64,000 nt of DNA from Candida dubliniensis CD36 (GCF_000026945.1 NC_012862.1:1480501-1544500), one strand, 5' to 3'. Positions 39,949 through 51,080 are shown, counted from the stretch's first letter. The notes: generated by a model from the letters alone, not told the origin. A program made the numbers and translations.

Positions 39949-42900
39949 ATGTTTGGAGGAGGAGCATCATCAGGTTTTGGAGGATTTGGTTCTAACTCAA
40001 CAACCAACAATTCGCCGTTTGGAGGTGCAGGTGGTGCCGCTACAACTAATACTGCGTCATCACCGTTTGCATCAGCTAATACAAACACAACAGGAGGTGG
40101 TATTTTTGGTAGCAATGTCAATTCCTCAACAGGGTTTGGAGGAGCCAATGCATTTGGTGCTAGCTCGAACACAAACACCACACTGGCATTTGGAGCTAAT
40201 ACTGGAGGTGGACTTTTCGGTTCTACGTCAAACGGTACCAGTTCATCCCCGTTTGGTCAACAACAACAGCAGCAACAACAACCACAGCAAACCACATCTG
40301 CATTTGGCTCTGGCAATAATTCAGGGTCTGTCTTTGGATCATCAGCTACTGGAGGTGGTTTATTTGGGAGTAAACCAGCTACTTCGACATTTGGTGGTTT
40401 TGGAACCACTGCTGCTAATACATCTTCACCTTTTGGAGCATCTACAACAAATGCTTTTGGCGGTGGAGCAGGTGTTGATCCAAATATCAATAATGGTACT
40501 GCAGGAAAACAATTTACTCCATTCACAGAAAAGGACTCTGCAAACATGACTAATGTTTTCCAAAACATTTGTTGTATGCCAGAATATAAAAATTTCTCTT
40601 TTGAAGAATTGAGATTAAAGGATTATGAACAAGGAAGAAGATTTCCACCAGCAGGTGCTACTGCAAGTGCTGGCTTTGGTGGTGCTGCGGGTACCAATGC
40701 TACTGGAGGGGGATTTGGGTTTGGTACAGGGGCTTCACCTTTTGGAGGTGGCGCTGCTGGAGCAACAAACCCTTCAGGTTCTGCTTTTGGATCAGCGTTT
40801 GGGTCAACTTTTGGCAATAAGCCAGCTGGTACCTCTCCTTTTGGGGCTGCTTCTACAACAGGGGCATTTGGAACTACAAATCAGAACCAGTCACCTTTTG
40901 GTTCTAATACAGCAGGATCATTTGGTTCGGGTACATCCAATACTTTTGGAGGTGGTGCTAACAGCACTTTTGGTAAACCTGCCACAGGATTCGGTTCTTC
41001 CGGAGGGGTATTTGGTAGTAACACCAACACTGGGGGTACAGGTGGTGGTTTATTCGGGTCTGGTGGTAATGCTTTTGGTGGTCAAATCTCATCAGGATTT
41101 GGAACTGCCAATAACAATTCCCCATTTGGCCAGGCTCAATCAAACAACGCATTTGGTGGGGCAAGCAATAATTCGCCATTTGGTCAGAGCAACACACAAC
41201 AACAACAACAACAGCAATCAGGGGGGTTATTTGGAAGTGGAACTGGTACTGCATTTGGTTCAAATACTGGAGGATCTACTTTTGGTTCAAACAACACGGG
41301 ATTTGGTGCTGGTGGTAATGCTTTTGGTCAACAAGGAAATACTGGGTTTGGAGCAAATAAACCAGCAACTACAGGATTTGGATCATCTACATCAGGAGGT
41401 TTATTTGGGCAACAAAATCAACAACAACAACAACAACAACCAGGTGTCACAGGAGGTTTATTTGGACAGAACCAACAACAAAATGCTGGAAGTGGATTGT
41501 TTGGTGCTAAACCTGCTGGTGGTTCAATGTTTGGACAAAGTAATACCAATGCATCCGGCGGAGGTTTGTTTGGTGGTCAACAGAATACCTCAACTACTGG
41601 TGGGGGGTTATTTGGGTCAAAGCCTGCCACTTCGGGTGGGTTGTTTGGTGGTCAACAACCAGGACAAGCACAACAAGGAGGAGGGTTGTTTGGTCAACAA
41701 AGTCAACAAAACACGCCAGAAGGTGGATTGTTTGGAAACAAGCCGGCTGGATCAACCACGGCAAATGGTGGTGGGTTGTTTGGTAATAAAGCGGCAACTG
41801 GGGGTGGATTGTTTGGTGGTCAACAACAACAACAACAGCAGCAACCGCAACAGTCGCAGTTGGGAGGTGGCTTATTTGGAGCCAAACCTGGAACAACTGC
41901 GCCACAGGGTGGTGGATTATTTGGTGGCCAGCAACAAACAACTAATGTTGGAGGTGGCTTGTTTGGAGGCGGTGCAGCATCAACAGGTGGATTATTTGGA
42001 GCAAAGGCAAATACCAATGCGACAGCAAATTCTAATTTGACAGGAGGATTATTTGGAGGCGCGACAACTGTACAACAACAGCCTCAACAAGCACAACAGG
42101 CATTGGCTAGTATCAGTTCTCAAAATCCTTATGGTAACAACCCTCTTTTCCAATCCATAACGGGAACATCATCACAACAACAGCAGCAGCAGCAACAACA
42201 AGCAAATAATCTTCCACAGTTTTCATTAGTTAAATCTGCAGCACCTATTAAGAAAGCGGTTACTCTTGGAAGTACTTCACAGAAGGTTACTCCGTTGTTC
42301 AAGGTGAGTTCATTACCAACAAAAACGTCGACTGAATTGGTAAAGGATGATGTATATAAGAATAAGAAAACAGATGATTTGTTTTCCGCTGCTACTGACC
42401 AGGCAATTATATCTTCTGATATTTTTAGACCAAAGGAAAGTTTCAAAAGTTTGGTTTTAGATAAATCTAAAGCTTCTAATGCTTTATTAACGGGTCTGTC
42501 ATCAGGTCCAACAAAGCAGGTAACATTTGTTTTGGATAAATCAGATTCGAAAGAATTATCTGCATCCACACCAGAACCTTTAGAGAAAACCGATAAAGAT
42601 AAATTGGAATTGCAAGCAGAACAAGAAAAACAACAGCAAGATCAAGTTCAGGATTCTGATGTTGACAAAGATGGATATTGGATGTCACCTTCACTTCTGG
42701 AATTGAAAAAGAAGTCACTTCTTGAATTAAAATCTATCACTAAATTTAAGATTGGTAGAAAACATTATGGTGAATTAGAATTCCTTGAGCCAGTAGATTT
42801 AACTTCTATTGTCAATTTAGATGACATTGCTGGAAATTTAGTTACATTCTCCAACAAAACTTGTGTTGTTTACCCAGATGATAACAAGCCTAAACCTGGA

Positions 42901-43101
42901 GAAGGATTAAACTTACCGGCACGAATCACGTTAGAAGGATGTTATCCAATAAATAAAGCTGATAAATTGCCAATATTAGATCCCAAAAGTGAGATTGTCA
43001 AACGTCACATAGAGAATTTAAAGACGATACCAGAGATGAAATTTGTTAGTTACGATCCGACAAATGGTCATTGGACATTTGAAGTGCAGGAAATGGATTA
43101 A
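39949..43101 (+). CDS. NUP116: GLFG nucleoporin, NUP116-like (Nup98 family)
   Basis: A 1050-residue nucleoporin starting at ATG 39949 (MFGGGASSGFGGFG); the frame is open upstream but unlike the family. Dozens of FG and GLFG repeats separated by Gly/Asn/Gln linkers fill residues 1 to ~740. They are interrupted at ~187-234 by a Gle2-binding (GLEBS) segment containing FTEKDSANMTNVFQNICCMPEY. The C-terminal ~140 residues (from GYWMSPSLLEL) form the Nup98 autoprotease-type fold. The protein ends with HWTF instead of the self-cleaving HF-S/T, so it should not self-cleave, as for Nup116 and Nup100. GLEBS marks it as Nup116-like. It forms part of the pore permeability barrier and mRNA export docking. 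Confidence 0.9.
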   Translation: MFGGGASSGFGGFGSNSTTNNSPFGGAGGAATTNTASSPFASANTNTTGGGIFGSNVNSSTGFGGANAFGASSNTNTTLAFGANTGGGLFGSTSNGTSSSPFGQQQQQQQQPQQTTSAFGSGNNSGSVFGSSATGGGLFGSKPATSTFGGFGTTAANTSSPFGASTTNAFGGGAGVDPNINNGTAGKQFTPFTEKDSANMTNVFQNICCMPEYKNFSFEELRLKDYEQGRRFPPAGATASAGFGGAAGTNATGGGFGFGTGASPFGGGAAGATNPSGSAFGSAFGSTFGNKPAGTSPFGAASTTGAFGTTNQNQSPFGSNTAGSFGSGTSNTFGGGANSTFGKPATGFGSSGGVFGSNTNTGGTGGGLFGSGGNAFGGQISSGFGTANNNSPFGQAQSNNAFGGASNNSPFGQSNTQQQQQQQSGGLFGSGTGTAFGSNTGGSTFGSNNTGFGAGGNAFGQQGNTGFGANKPATTGFGSSTSGGLFGQQNQQQQQQQPGVTGGLFGQNQQQNAGSGLFGAKPAGGSMFGQSNTNASGGGLFGGQQNTSTTGGGLFGSKPATSGGLFGGQQPGQAQQGGGLFGQQSQQNTPEGGLFGNKPAGSTTANGGGLFGNKAATGGGLFGGQQQQQQQQPQQSQLGGGLFGAKPGTTAPQGGGLFGGQQQTTNVGGGLFGGGAASTGGLFGAKANTNATANSNLTGGLFGGATTVQQQPQQAQQALASISSQNPYGNNPLFQSITGTSSQQQQQQQQQANNLPQFSLVKSAAPIKKAVTLGSTSQKVTPLFKVSSLPTKTSTELVKDDVYKNKKTDDLFSAATDQAIISSDIFRPKESFKSLVLDKSKASNALLTGLSSGPTKQVTFVLDKSDSKELSASTPEPLEKTDKDKLELQAEQEKQQQDQVQDSDVDKDGYWMSPSLLELKKKSLLELKSITKFKIGRKHYGELEFLEPVDLTSIVNLDDIAGNLVTFSNKTCVVYPDDNKPKPGEGLNLPARITLEGCYPINKADKLPILDPKSEIVKRHIENLKTIPEMKFVSYDPTNGHWTFEVQEMD

Positions 43102-44255
43102 GAAAGAGAGTTTTGGGTTGGTTTTTCTTATTTTCTGGTTTTGCTGGCCAACATACGACTGATAATCAAATCTATTGAACAATGTTAAGTATTGGGAGGT
43201 TGTTCAAATTAAAGGCTGATGTGTTGTAGGTGTGGGAGTGGAAATGTTAATTTTGAATTGAGATTATTAAGACTTTTTCTTGATTCTTTGCTTCACCTCT
43301 GGTGGTGCATTGTAGTTAGTAGTTAGTTCATTGAATAGGATATAGAAGATAACTATACAAATTTATATATAGTTGCTATAGCTGTTGTTGTTAGTAGGTT
43401 GATTTTGTGTTAGTGTGGAGTTCAGGCCAGATGACTACTCAATAATGAATTTATTTAGTCTGACATTGATTTTGTGTGCGCTTAACAAAGATAATAAACT
43501 CTGAGTGGAAAACTTCAATAATTACAACAACAAAGGGTATTGTCATCTGGCTATGAATTCTATATTATTAATAAAATTTACATGTCTACTTTAATTGACA
43601 TGAGATGATATTATAATATCTACATAACCCGCAAAAAACAATGACCCTGCCACCCCGCCACCCCGCCACCCCGCCACCCCACTCACATAAAGCATTCGCT
43701 TCGGCAATAGCTTTGACAGCTTTGTTTTTACTCACGGACAACAAAACCAGCTAAAAGTCAATTGAATAATAGTTTACTAATGAATGGTTGATATGTGCAA
43801 AGAAGTTATATCATTAAATAAACTTCTGTCCTACAAACCAACTCAAATGGGTTTGTTACTGTGGTTTATTCTTCCCAGTCAAACTAATTTTAACAGTTGC
43901 TTGTAAATTTCAAATGTTTATTAATGGAGGGGCGGGAGGGAGTGAAGGTATTGGGAAAGGATTTTTAGATCTGTATTAGTAGTTTTTTTTTTTTTTTTTG
44001 GCTTAATTAATTATTTAAGTATTTGTCGTTCTTTGGTTTTTTTAAAAAAAATTTATTTATCTAATCAGGTTTACCTTTACTACTCATAATCAACAAAGCA
44101 AACCAGAACAAAGCAAACCAGAACCAAAAAAAAAAAAAAAAAAATCTCCCCATTAGCTACAATTATTTTTTTTTAATCAATATAAATAAATAAATAAAAC
44201 TATACAACAAGATCACCACTATTCCTTTCTATTCTTATATATTTATTACAATCAG
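43102..44255. other. Intergenic region with C-rich minisatellite
   Basis: 1.15 kb between NUP116 and the glycogenin gene, both on the plus strand. It holds a four-copy GCCACCCC minisatellite (43649-43680), a G-rich patch (43926-43940) and poly-A/T tracts at 43983-43999 and 44127-44143. No gene was recognised. Confidence 0.6.
43649..43680. repeat. GCCACCCC x4 minisatellite, G-quadruplex-capable on minus strand
   Basis: Four perfect tandem copies of an 8-bp unit. The minus strand reads four GGGG runs separated by TGGC loops, an ideal G-quadruplex pattern. It is conspicuous in AT-rich surroundings. Confidence 0.9.
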
Positions 44256-45293
44256 ATGTCTTATGCTTATGCCACTCTTTTAATAGGAGAATCCTATTTA
44301 CCAGGTGTTTTAACTTTGGGGAACAGATTAAAACAGTTGGGCACGAAACATAAATTGTTGGTTTTATTAGATACCAGTTCAATTTCATTACAAAGCAAAC
44401 AATTAATCGAATCAATTTATGATGAATTAATTCCTATTGATGATCAATTGATTTTATCTCCATTGCAGAAGTTAACTGAACAATTGCAACGACAAGAATT
44501 AACAATTAGTTATTCAAAGATTTTATTATGGAATCAATTAAATTATGATTCAATTGTTTTTCTTGATGCCGACGTATTACCATTACAAAATTTAGATCAA
44601 TTGTTTATTGGTTATGATATTGATAATAACCAGATTGGTGCTGCTTCTGATTCCGGATGGCCAGATATTTTTAATTCCGGGGTATTCAAGTTGAAACCTA
44701 ATAAACAGACATTTGAACAATTATTGGAATTTAGTGTTGATCCAAGCAATACTTTTGATGGTGGCGATCAAGGATTGTTTAATGAATTTTTCAAGTTGGA
44801 AAATTGGATAAGGTTACCTTATTTATATAATGTGACGCCTAATTATCGTCAAGATTATCAGTATTTACCAGCATTCAATAGATTTTTTAAGGATATTAAA
44901 GTATTACATTTTATTGGTCAAGTGAAACCTTGGCATTATGAAAATGTTTTAGCAAGTGATTTAGCCAATTTTCATCAATATTGGTGGGACGAATTCAATA
45001 AGTTTATTGGAGATGATGTTGCATTGAAGTATAGATTGTTGAATTTACCTAGAGGTGAAGCAACAAAGTTGAAGTTTGGTAAAACTTTGAATGCATGGGA
45101 TAAGAAAGATATTGACCAAGGCACTGAATTGGTGGAAGTCGAAGAGGAAGAGGAAGAAGTTAGTCACAGTCCAATTTTCCCTTGGGAACATCGTCAGGAG
45201 AAAAGACAAGCAACTCGTGTTTTCCAAAATATTCCTACTACTTCTACCACTGGTAATGATTTTGGAAAATCTGATGCAGAGGAAGAACAATAA
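44256..45293 (+). CDS. GLG2: Glycogenin-like self-glucosylating glycosyltransferase
   Basis: A 345-residue GT8 family protein starting MSYAYATLLIGESYLPGVLTL. The sugar-nucleotide DxD motif is Asp104-Ala-Asp106 in FLDADVLPL. FNSGVFKLKPN, DGGDQGLFNEFF and HFIGQVKPWH complete the GT8 signature. The C-terminal 60 residues are acidic and include an RQEKRQATRVFQNIP segment like the glycogen-synthase-binding tail. Glycogenin primes glycogen by adding glucose from UDP-glucose to its own tyrosine. The symbol follows the remembered gene order in C. albicans; GLG1 and GLG2 of baker's yeast are equally similar. Confidence 0.88.
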   Translation: MSYAYATLLIGESYLPGVLTLGNRLKQLGTKHKLLVLLDTSSISLQSKQLIESIYDELIPIDDQLILSPLQKLTEQLQRQELTISYSKILLWNQLNYDSIVFLDADVLPLQNLDQLFIGYDIDNNQIGAASDSGWPDIFNSGVFKLKPNKQTFEQLLEFSVDPSNTFDGGDQGLFNEFFKLENWIRLPYLYNVTPNYRQDYQYLPAFNRFFKDIKVLHFIGQVKPWHYENVLASDLANFHQYWWDEFNKFIGDDVALKYRLLNLPRGEATKLKFGKTLNAWDKKDIDQGTELVEVEEEEEEVSHSPIFPWEHRQEKRQATRVFQNIPTTSTTGNDFGKSDAEEEQ

Positions 45294-45892
45294 ATAGAGA
45301 GAAGTACAGAAACTTTTGGAAAATAAAAAATCAGTATCTCCAAAGATGGTAAAAATATTACTGATTCATTCTTGCGGATGCTTGATAAGATCAATTCGGT
45401 CCGGACAAGTCTTTAGAGGGAATTCCTTTGTGTTCAATGAAATTTTATTCCAAAGAAAAAGGAATAGGGAAGAGAAATAACGTGGCCGTTAGTCAACAAT
45501 CATCGTAACACTTGAAGGATTATAAACTATTGGCTATCACATCTGTCAACTGTTTTTGTTTTTTTTTTGTCTATTTTACTTCATTTTTTTTATTTGATTT
45601 TATTACGTGCTATTGATTTGGTTTGACTTAGATATGCTGCTTCCAAGATATTTGTTTGCTATATTATCATTTTTAACACCATGATTATTATAATTATTGT
45701 TTATTTTCGTTCAATTCTATTTATTTTATATAATGATTGTTTTTACTAGATTAGAATTAGTAAATAATATACATACATTTTTTTTTGTTAGATTCTGTAT
45801 GTTGTTGGTGAGTCAATTGACCCTTCTATTTTGGCACAAGAAAATGGGGAGCAAGGCAGAAACTCCTCGGCAAGAAAAAAAATCCAACATCC

Positions 45893-45903
45893 AAAAAAAA
45901 AAA
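45893..45903 (-). terminator. RNA polymerase III terminator of tRNA-His
   Basis: Eleven A on the plus strand give a T11 run on the minus strand starting three bases after the tRNA 3' end, a standard Pol III stop. Confidence 0.8.
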
Positions 45904-45906
45904 CAT

Positions 45907-46003
45907 GCCATCACCAAGAATCGAACTTGGGTCTAATCGGGATTGCAGTTCGCAGTGCTTAAAACACCACAACGATTTATAATGACCACTATACTATGAT
46001 GGC
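45907..46003 (-). tRNA. tRNA-His (GTG) with a 26-nt intron
   Basis: On the minus strand the 97-nt gene begins GCCATCA and ends TGATGGC, a perfect 7-bp acceptor stem. The T arm is CCAAG-TTCGATT-CTTGG. The anticodon stem AATCG/CGATT encloses TT-GTG-G, then 26 nt of intron, then C, so the intron sits one base after the anticodon in the canonical position. The D arm carries AGTGGTC. The mature length is 71 nt; G-1 would be added after transcription and CCA is not encoded. Confidence 0.93.
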
Positions 46004-47006
46004 TTGTTGTTAAATTTGAAACTTTTTAGAATGTTGTGTACAGTAAATATTACAAATAATGCTATATTATATTGGTTATTAGTACATGCTTAATTAAAAT
46101 CCATGGAGTTTGATTACCTTGGTGTGGATATCTGACATAATTTCCAATGATTGGTACGTAATTTAACATTATTATCACTATTTCAAGAAGAATCACTCTT
46201 TTTTGGTTTTCCGCTAAGATACAATTGATAAAAAAATACGTATTCATATATTAACGCAACAAGTGATAATTTACTTAAAGAAGTTTCATAGTTGAGTAAT
46301 ATAGAAAAATAGAGCATAAGTTAAGCGTTATTCCAGATGACACAACAGTTTTCTACAGTTTTGTTTAGTTATGGGTATGTATCATTTGTGAGAAATTTAA
46401 GAGTTGACAAATTTTGTAGACAAAAAAGTTGCGAATTTCAAGTTAAAAACAAAAAACCAAATCATCATATTGGCTACCATTATTGTCAACAAATATCAAC
46501 AATCCAATCTAGACAAACCTGCCAAGTCTAACAAAAACTTAATCCAAATGTATTTTTGGAATATCAAACACCAAGAACAAACCATTCCCCTTTATTATTT
46601 AAAACCATTTAATCCGAATCCCCACCACTAGCACCAATATCAAGTCAAATATTATACTTATTATTATTATTATTTTTACACCCTATGTATTTTTAGTAGA
46701 ATGCACCGTGTGTGAAAATATTAATATTTTTTTTTTTTGTTTATTCGCTTACTATTATTATTATGGACGATTGGTCTAGCAGCCAGCCAGCTAACCCCAA
46801 ATGCATGATGTTGTAATAATTTATTATGCATTCAGTAGCACTGTAACCATCCTCAACTGCAACAACACCACAATCTACAGGGGGGGGCGGACCATCTGTT
46901 ACGGTTAGTACCACTTTCTTTTTATTGACCAGATTGATAATATTTTACCAACAACGCCCGTTGCCTCCAAAAAAAGACAAGATAATACACCAAAATAAAA
47001 TATCTC

Positions 47007-47014
47007 TATATAAA
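47007..47014 (+). promoter_or_regulatory. TATA element before the structured RNA candidate
   Basis: TATATAAA lies about 40 bp before the outer stem of the structured element. It is the best promoter-like sequence in this part of the intergenic region and sets the presumed strand. Confidence 0.35.
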
Positions 47015-47047
47015 ACAGTATGTACGGGTACGAAATTCGAGACAGTA

Positions 47048-47186
47048 GTTGGTGTGTAACGTATGGAAATCTTCTACCTTGCTTGAGGGTAGGAAACAGC
47101 CCGACCTAGCTTAACGGTAGAAGGGTTATGGTGAGTTGAGCAATTATTTAGTTTTTTAATCTGTAATAAGATGTGTTACACACAAC
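47048..47186 (+). ncRNA. Candidate structured non-coding RNA
   Basis: An outer stem pairs 47048-47060 (GTTGGTGTGTAAC) with 47175-47186 (GTTACACACAAC): 12 base pairs with one bulged G. Inside it, 47071-47078 (CTTCTACC) pairs perfectly with 47116-47123 (GGTAGAAG). The enclosed sequence is less AT-rich than its surroundings and contains TAGCTTAACGG, a good A-box-like string, but I find no B box. It does not match the conserved motifs I know of U1, U2, U4, U5, U6, U3, SRP, RNase P/MRP or the Candida telomerase template. The strand is inferred from a TATA box upstream; a hairpin alone would also form from the other strand. Confidence 0.4.
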
Positions 47187-49094
47187 ACTCTCTTATTATT
47201 TCGCGGTATCTGTTTTTACAATACCATTAAATGTCTTTGCAAGTTTTAACGTAGTCATAAAAGAACTCAACAAAGCAATAGAAAAGTAAGAATAATAGAA
47301 GAGAGGCCTTGACAGTCGGTTTATGAATCAAACAAAGTTACACAATACAAATGATCTTAAACAATAGAGCTTCTAGTGATTCGGACCAACCAACCAAACA
47401 AACAAACAAAAGTCTGACCCTTTGCTGCTGTTGACAAAGCCAAACTACAAAGGAAAAGAAGAAGAAGAAGAAGAAGGGCCGGGATACCAATAGACAATTG
47501 GAATATTAAACGATGAGAATTGTAACAATAAGAAACAACAACAACAACAAGAAAGTATTGTTGGTTTTGTTACACAATATAGAAAACTTAAATTAACACA
47601 TCGTACAGATAACCAATTTCAATTCTTCAAAATTTGTGTTTAGTTTTTTTTTTTTTTTTTTCTTCTTTTCCCTTTTCCTTCACTAAATTTATTCAAAAAA
47701 CCGTGTCATATTTCCACATAATTAATTAAACCAAAAAATAAACGAAAGACAAGAACAAACCATTTGCTTGCGTAAACATCAACCCACCACAATTTTTCTC
47801 GTTATCTATTGTAAATGTAAGCCTGCTTATCCCAAGTCATTTATTCAAGTACTAATGATAATAAGACTCCAAACACGGTGTAGATTTTCAGAATTTTCAA
47901 AAACACATAATCGTACGAAAACAGCAAAGACAGAAATAGCTAAATCTGTGTTTCAAAACTTAGCCACCGCAGGACATCCATCACCACTATTGCCACTGCC
48001 ATAATAATAATTCTCTACCTCCTCCCACTTCCCCTTTGGCTAAAATAATAATTACTGTTATTATATCTAAACCATTGAGTATTTAATTCAATCTGAAACA
48101 TGTGTATATTATTATTATTATTATTTTTTTGACGATTAATTAGTTATACCCCCTTGCACCACCTTTATAGCGTATTAAAAATAATTTGAAGAATCTTTTA
48201 TTTGGAATCCCTATCCTTATCCTCCTTAAAATCGTAACTGCAATGGTGTAAAACTTTTTGGAGTGATCTTTGCAAAGTATCGCTAGAAGTTGACAAAATT
48301 GCCAACCAAGAATACACAAACAGCAATTTTGTTTCCAAATTTCGGCTAATCTACAACAACAACAACAACACCAACGAGTATGCCAATCTGATTTGTTGGT
48401 TTTTTTGTCAAGAAGTTAGTTCAAGATACATGCAAATGACCTTGCTTTTTAATTTTTTTTTCAAATTGTGCTAGGTAAAGGTATGACATGGTGCATCAAT
48501 TCCCAGAAAGTGGAGTTTGTGTTCACTCTTGATTTGGTAATGGGTGCATTGTTTTCCGGATTTCGTTTTTTACGTATGTTTATATAGAATCAAAGTCGAG
48601 AACCACTTTGTCAAGGTTGCTGTATATCGATGGTACAATCTCACGACCAAAGACAACAAATACAAAAGTTTGAGTCACTGTGCATAAACCGTTGGATTTG
48701 ATTCTTTACTGGACTGAAATTTAAACAGAAAAATTTCGAAATCTATAATTTTGGTTGGATCCTTACATTTCGCCGAAGTTATTAGACTAAGAGATTTCAA
48801 CGCCGAAATTACAATACGAGAAAACCCAATCAACGAACAAACAGAGAAGCACTAAAATATAATAATAATACTAGTATTTTTTTTTTTTTTTTATTCATTG
48901 CATTGCTTCAGGAACCGCTTATTACTTTTTATTATTGTTGATTTGTAAATAGAATTTGATTTGATAATACTGAAATTCTCAGCTTGGCAGTTTTCCGATT
49001 AATTTAACCAACCACTAATAATAAACTCAAGAATTACAATTATCCATTGAGATTAACTCAATATACATATACAAATAAGCTATTCAACATTTCC

Positions 49095-49129
49095 GGGGGG
49101 CGGGAGGACACGGGCGAGAAGGGGCAGGG
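49095..49129 (+). other. G-quadruplex motif
   Basis: Runs of G6, G3, G3, G4 and G3 are separated by loops of 1, 7, 6 and 2 bases, satisfying the G3+N1-7 rule on the plus strand. The surroundings are very AT-rich, so the patch stands out. Confidence 0.8.
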
Positions 49130-49755
49130 CGAGTTTTAGATTTTGAGTATTTGAAGCGGAAAAAAAAAAAAGAAAAAAAGGAGAATTAAACTTAAAAAAA
49201 GATTTATGCACAATTGTGCCTATAGACAATTAACTGTTTTTTTGGCTGGGTGGTGGTACTATCACAAACCAACATAACCCAATTAACTTGTTAATCTTCA
49301 TGTACTGCAAAATTATTGAAAGTATAGAATTATAGTTTAAAGATTTGAAATTCTTTGTAAAAAACGAAACAAAAAATGTTTCGTATTGATTTTTCACTTT
49401 TTCAGTTTCTTGTTTTTTTGTAGTTCATTCATTTTTTGCTCGCTTGGCATATATACAAAGAGGTCTCACAAACAAGCATAGGTGCACAAATACACTAAAA
49501 ATCGTAATATTAAGCGATACTAACCAACGATTTCTTCGGTTAAGGTGGTTGAAAACATTATCAATTAGTCGATAAGACATAGCGAATCAAAAAAGGTTAT
49601 AGAGGTCGATGATAATGTTAAATGAACCCTTGAACAAAAGAAAGATGGAAGTCCAATTGACCGCAGAAAAGGAAAATTGCTTCAACATAAACAATAAGCC
49701 ATGAAATATTTCATTTTGTAATGTTGTTGAAATCAAGGTGGACAATAGGGATACC

Positions 49756-49775
49756 CACACACACACACACACACA
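49756..49775. repeat. (CA)10 microsatellite
   Basis: Ten CA dinucleotides in the AAF1 upstream region; likely length-polymorphic. Confidence 0.9.
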
Positions 49776-51061
49776 GAGGTAGAAAATACCTAGTCGTTCA
49801 AACTCAAATATACCTGATCTCCTTTATCTTGTACAGACACAAAGTCACGATATATTTGCTGGTGTTGGTTAGTTTCAGTTTAATTCTAGGTTTGTCAATT
49901 TTATTTTAAAAGCATGTGGTATTTCTTCTTATTATTTTTTGATCGGTGTTAAATATAATAATTCAATTACTAGTCGTTCGAGTAACCGACCAACTAACCC
50001 ACATTTCCTAAAAGAAAGAAAAAGAAAAGAAACAAAAAACAATAATAATAATAATACACTTGAGATCTTTATGACAATAATGGATAATAATATTATCATT
50101 GCAACAATGTCACAACTTACAGTCCTGGTTTTAGAATGCAAACCAAAAAAAAAAGATGGTTGGGCAGATAACACAAAGATTGCAATTGGACTCATTTTCT
50201 AATTGTCTTGGTCTATTAGGGGGTTCAATTTACCTAATAAGCTACCCAAAACCCATTAGATTTCCAAGAATATCGATTAAATATATGTTCAAGTTATTGT
50301 ATAATTATTTGCTTCTAACTTTATTGTCTTGTGAGTGTTTCCACGATAAGTTAAATTAAAATATCACTAACAACAATAATAATATGATAAATATTTTTCA
50401 TCGTAAAATTTGAAAGAGAGACAAGGAGTAAAGTTCGTGAACGAATATGGATCAAGTATTCTTTTCAATCCTGAATTGATTTCAGAATGGTCAGAATTAA
50501 ATCAAAAAAAAAAAAACCAAGAAACGTTTGATGAGAGGAGAAGTACTTAACCACTGCATCAGTAATGTAAATACTGATAACCAGTATCATGAACAACATG
50601 AATGCGACTCCAAAAATTCAGATCAACAGATACAATCAATCTATATAATAATATCAACATAAATAATACTGATAATAGTAATAACTATTATATTTTTATC
50701 TTTTCTTGTTCAATTCTGTTGGATTTGGAGAGATATAATACTTGCTTATCAATTCGTTAGCTATTCCGACAACATAACAACAAAACAATCAACCAATCAA
50801 CCGAATTAGCAAAAACCTACAGATACCTGCATACTTATCTATGACTCTCCCCTTCGTATGTTAAAATTTGAAATAATCTATTACATTTATATAAATTGGA
50901 TAATCCAATAAAAGGATGTTATTTGCAAGTTAAAAAAACCAAAAAAAACTCCTGGGTAGGGCTCTCAACGGATCTGATGAACGTTGACGACGAGGATTTT
51001 CATTGTATTGTATCTACAAATTGCAAAAAAAAACATACTGCGATGTTTTATATATGTTTTA

Positions 51062-51080
51062 TGTGTGTGTGTGTGTGTGT
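51062..51080. repeat. (TG)9 microsatellite
   Basis: Nine TG dinucleotides plus T in the AAF1 upstream region. Confidence 0.9.

Larger units (their letters stand above)
45294..47006. other. Intergenic region around tRNA-His
   Basis: The first part of an 8.4-kb region between glycogenin and AAF1. Apart from the tRNA it contains T-rich DNA, an ATT trinucleotide repeat near 46660-46675 and a run of eight G at 46880-46887. Small open frames here lack any recognisable coding character. Confidence 0.6.

Noticed and set aside
40625..42040. 471-codon frame overlapping the nucleoporin
   Set aside because: It is a shifted reading of Gln/Gly-rich FG repeats; the composition is low-complexity and the true frame is clear from GLEBS and the C-terminal domain.
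47038..47190. Telomerase RNA or tRNA reading of the structured element
   Set aside because: I find no match to the 23-bp Candida telomere repeat template and no B box or T arm; the A-box-like string alone is not enough.
47768..48004. 78-codon plus-strand frame in the gene desert
   Set aside because: No recognisable domain, no promoter features, and composition matches the surrounding non-coding DNA.
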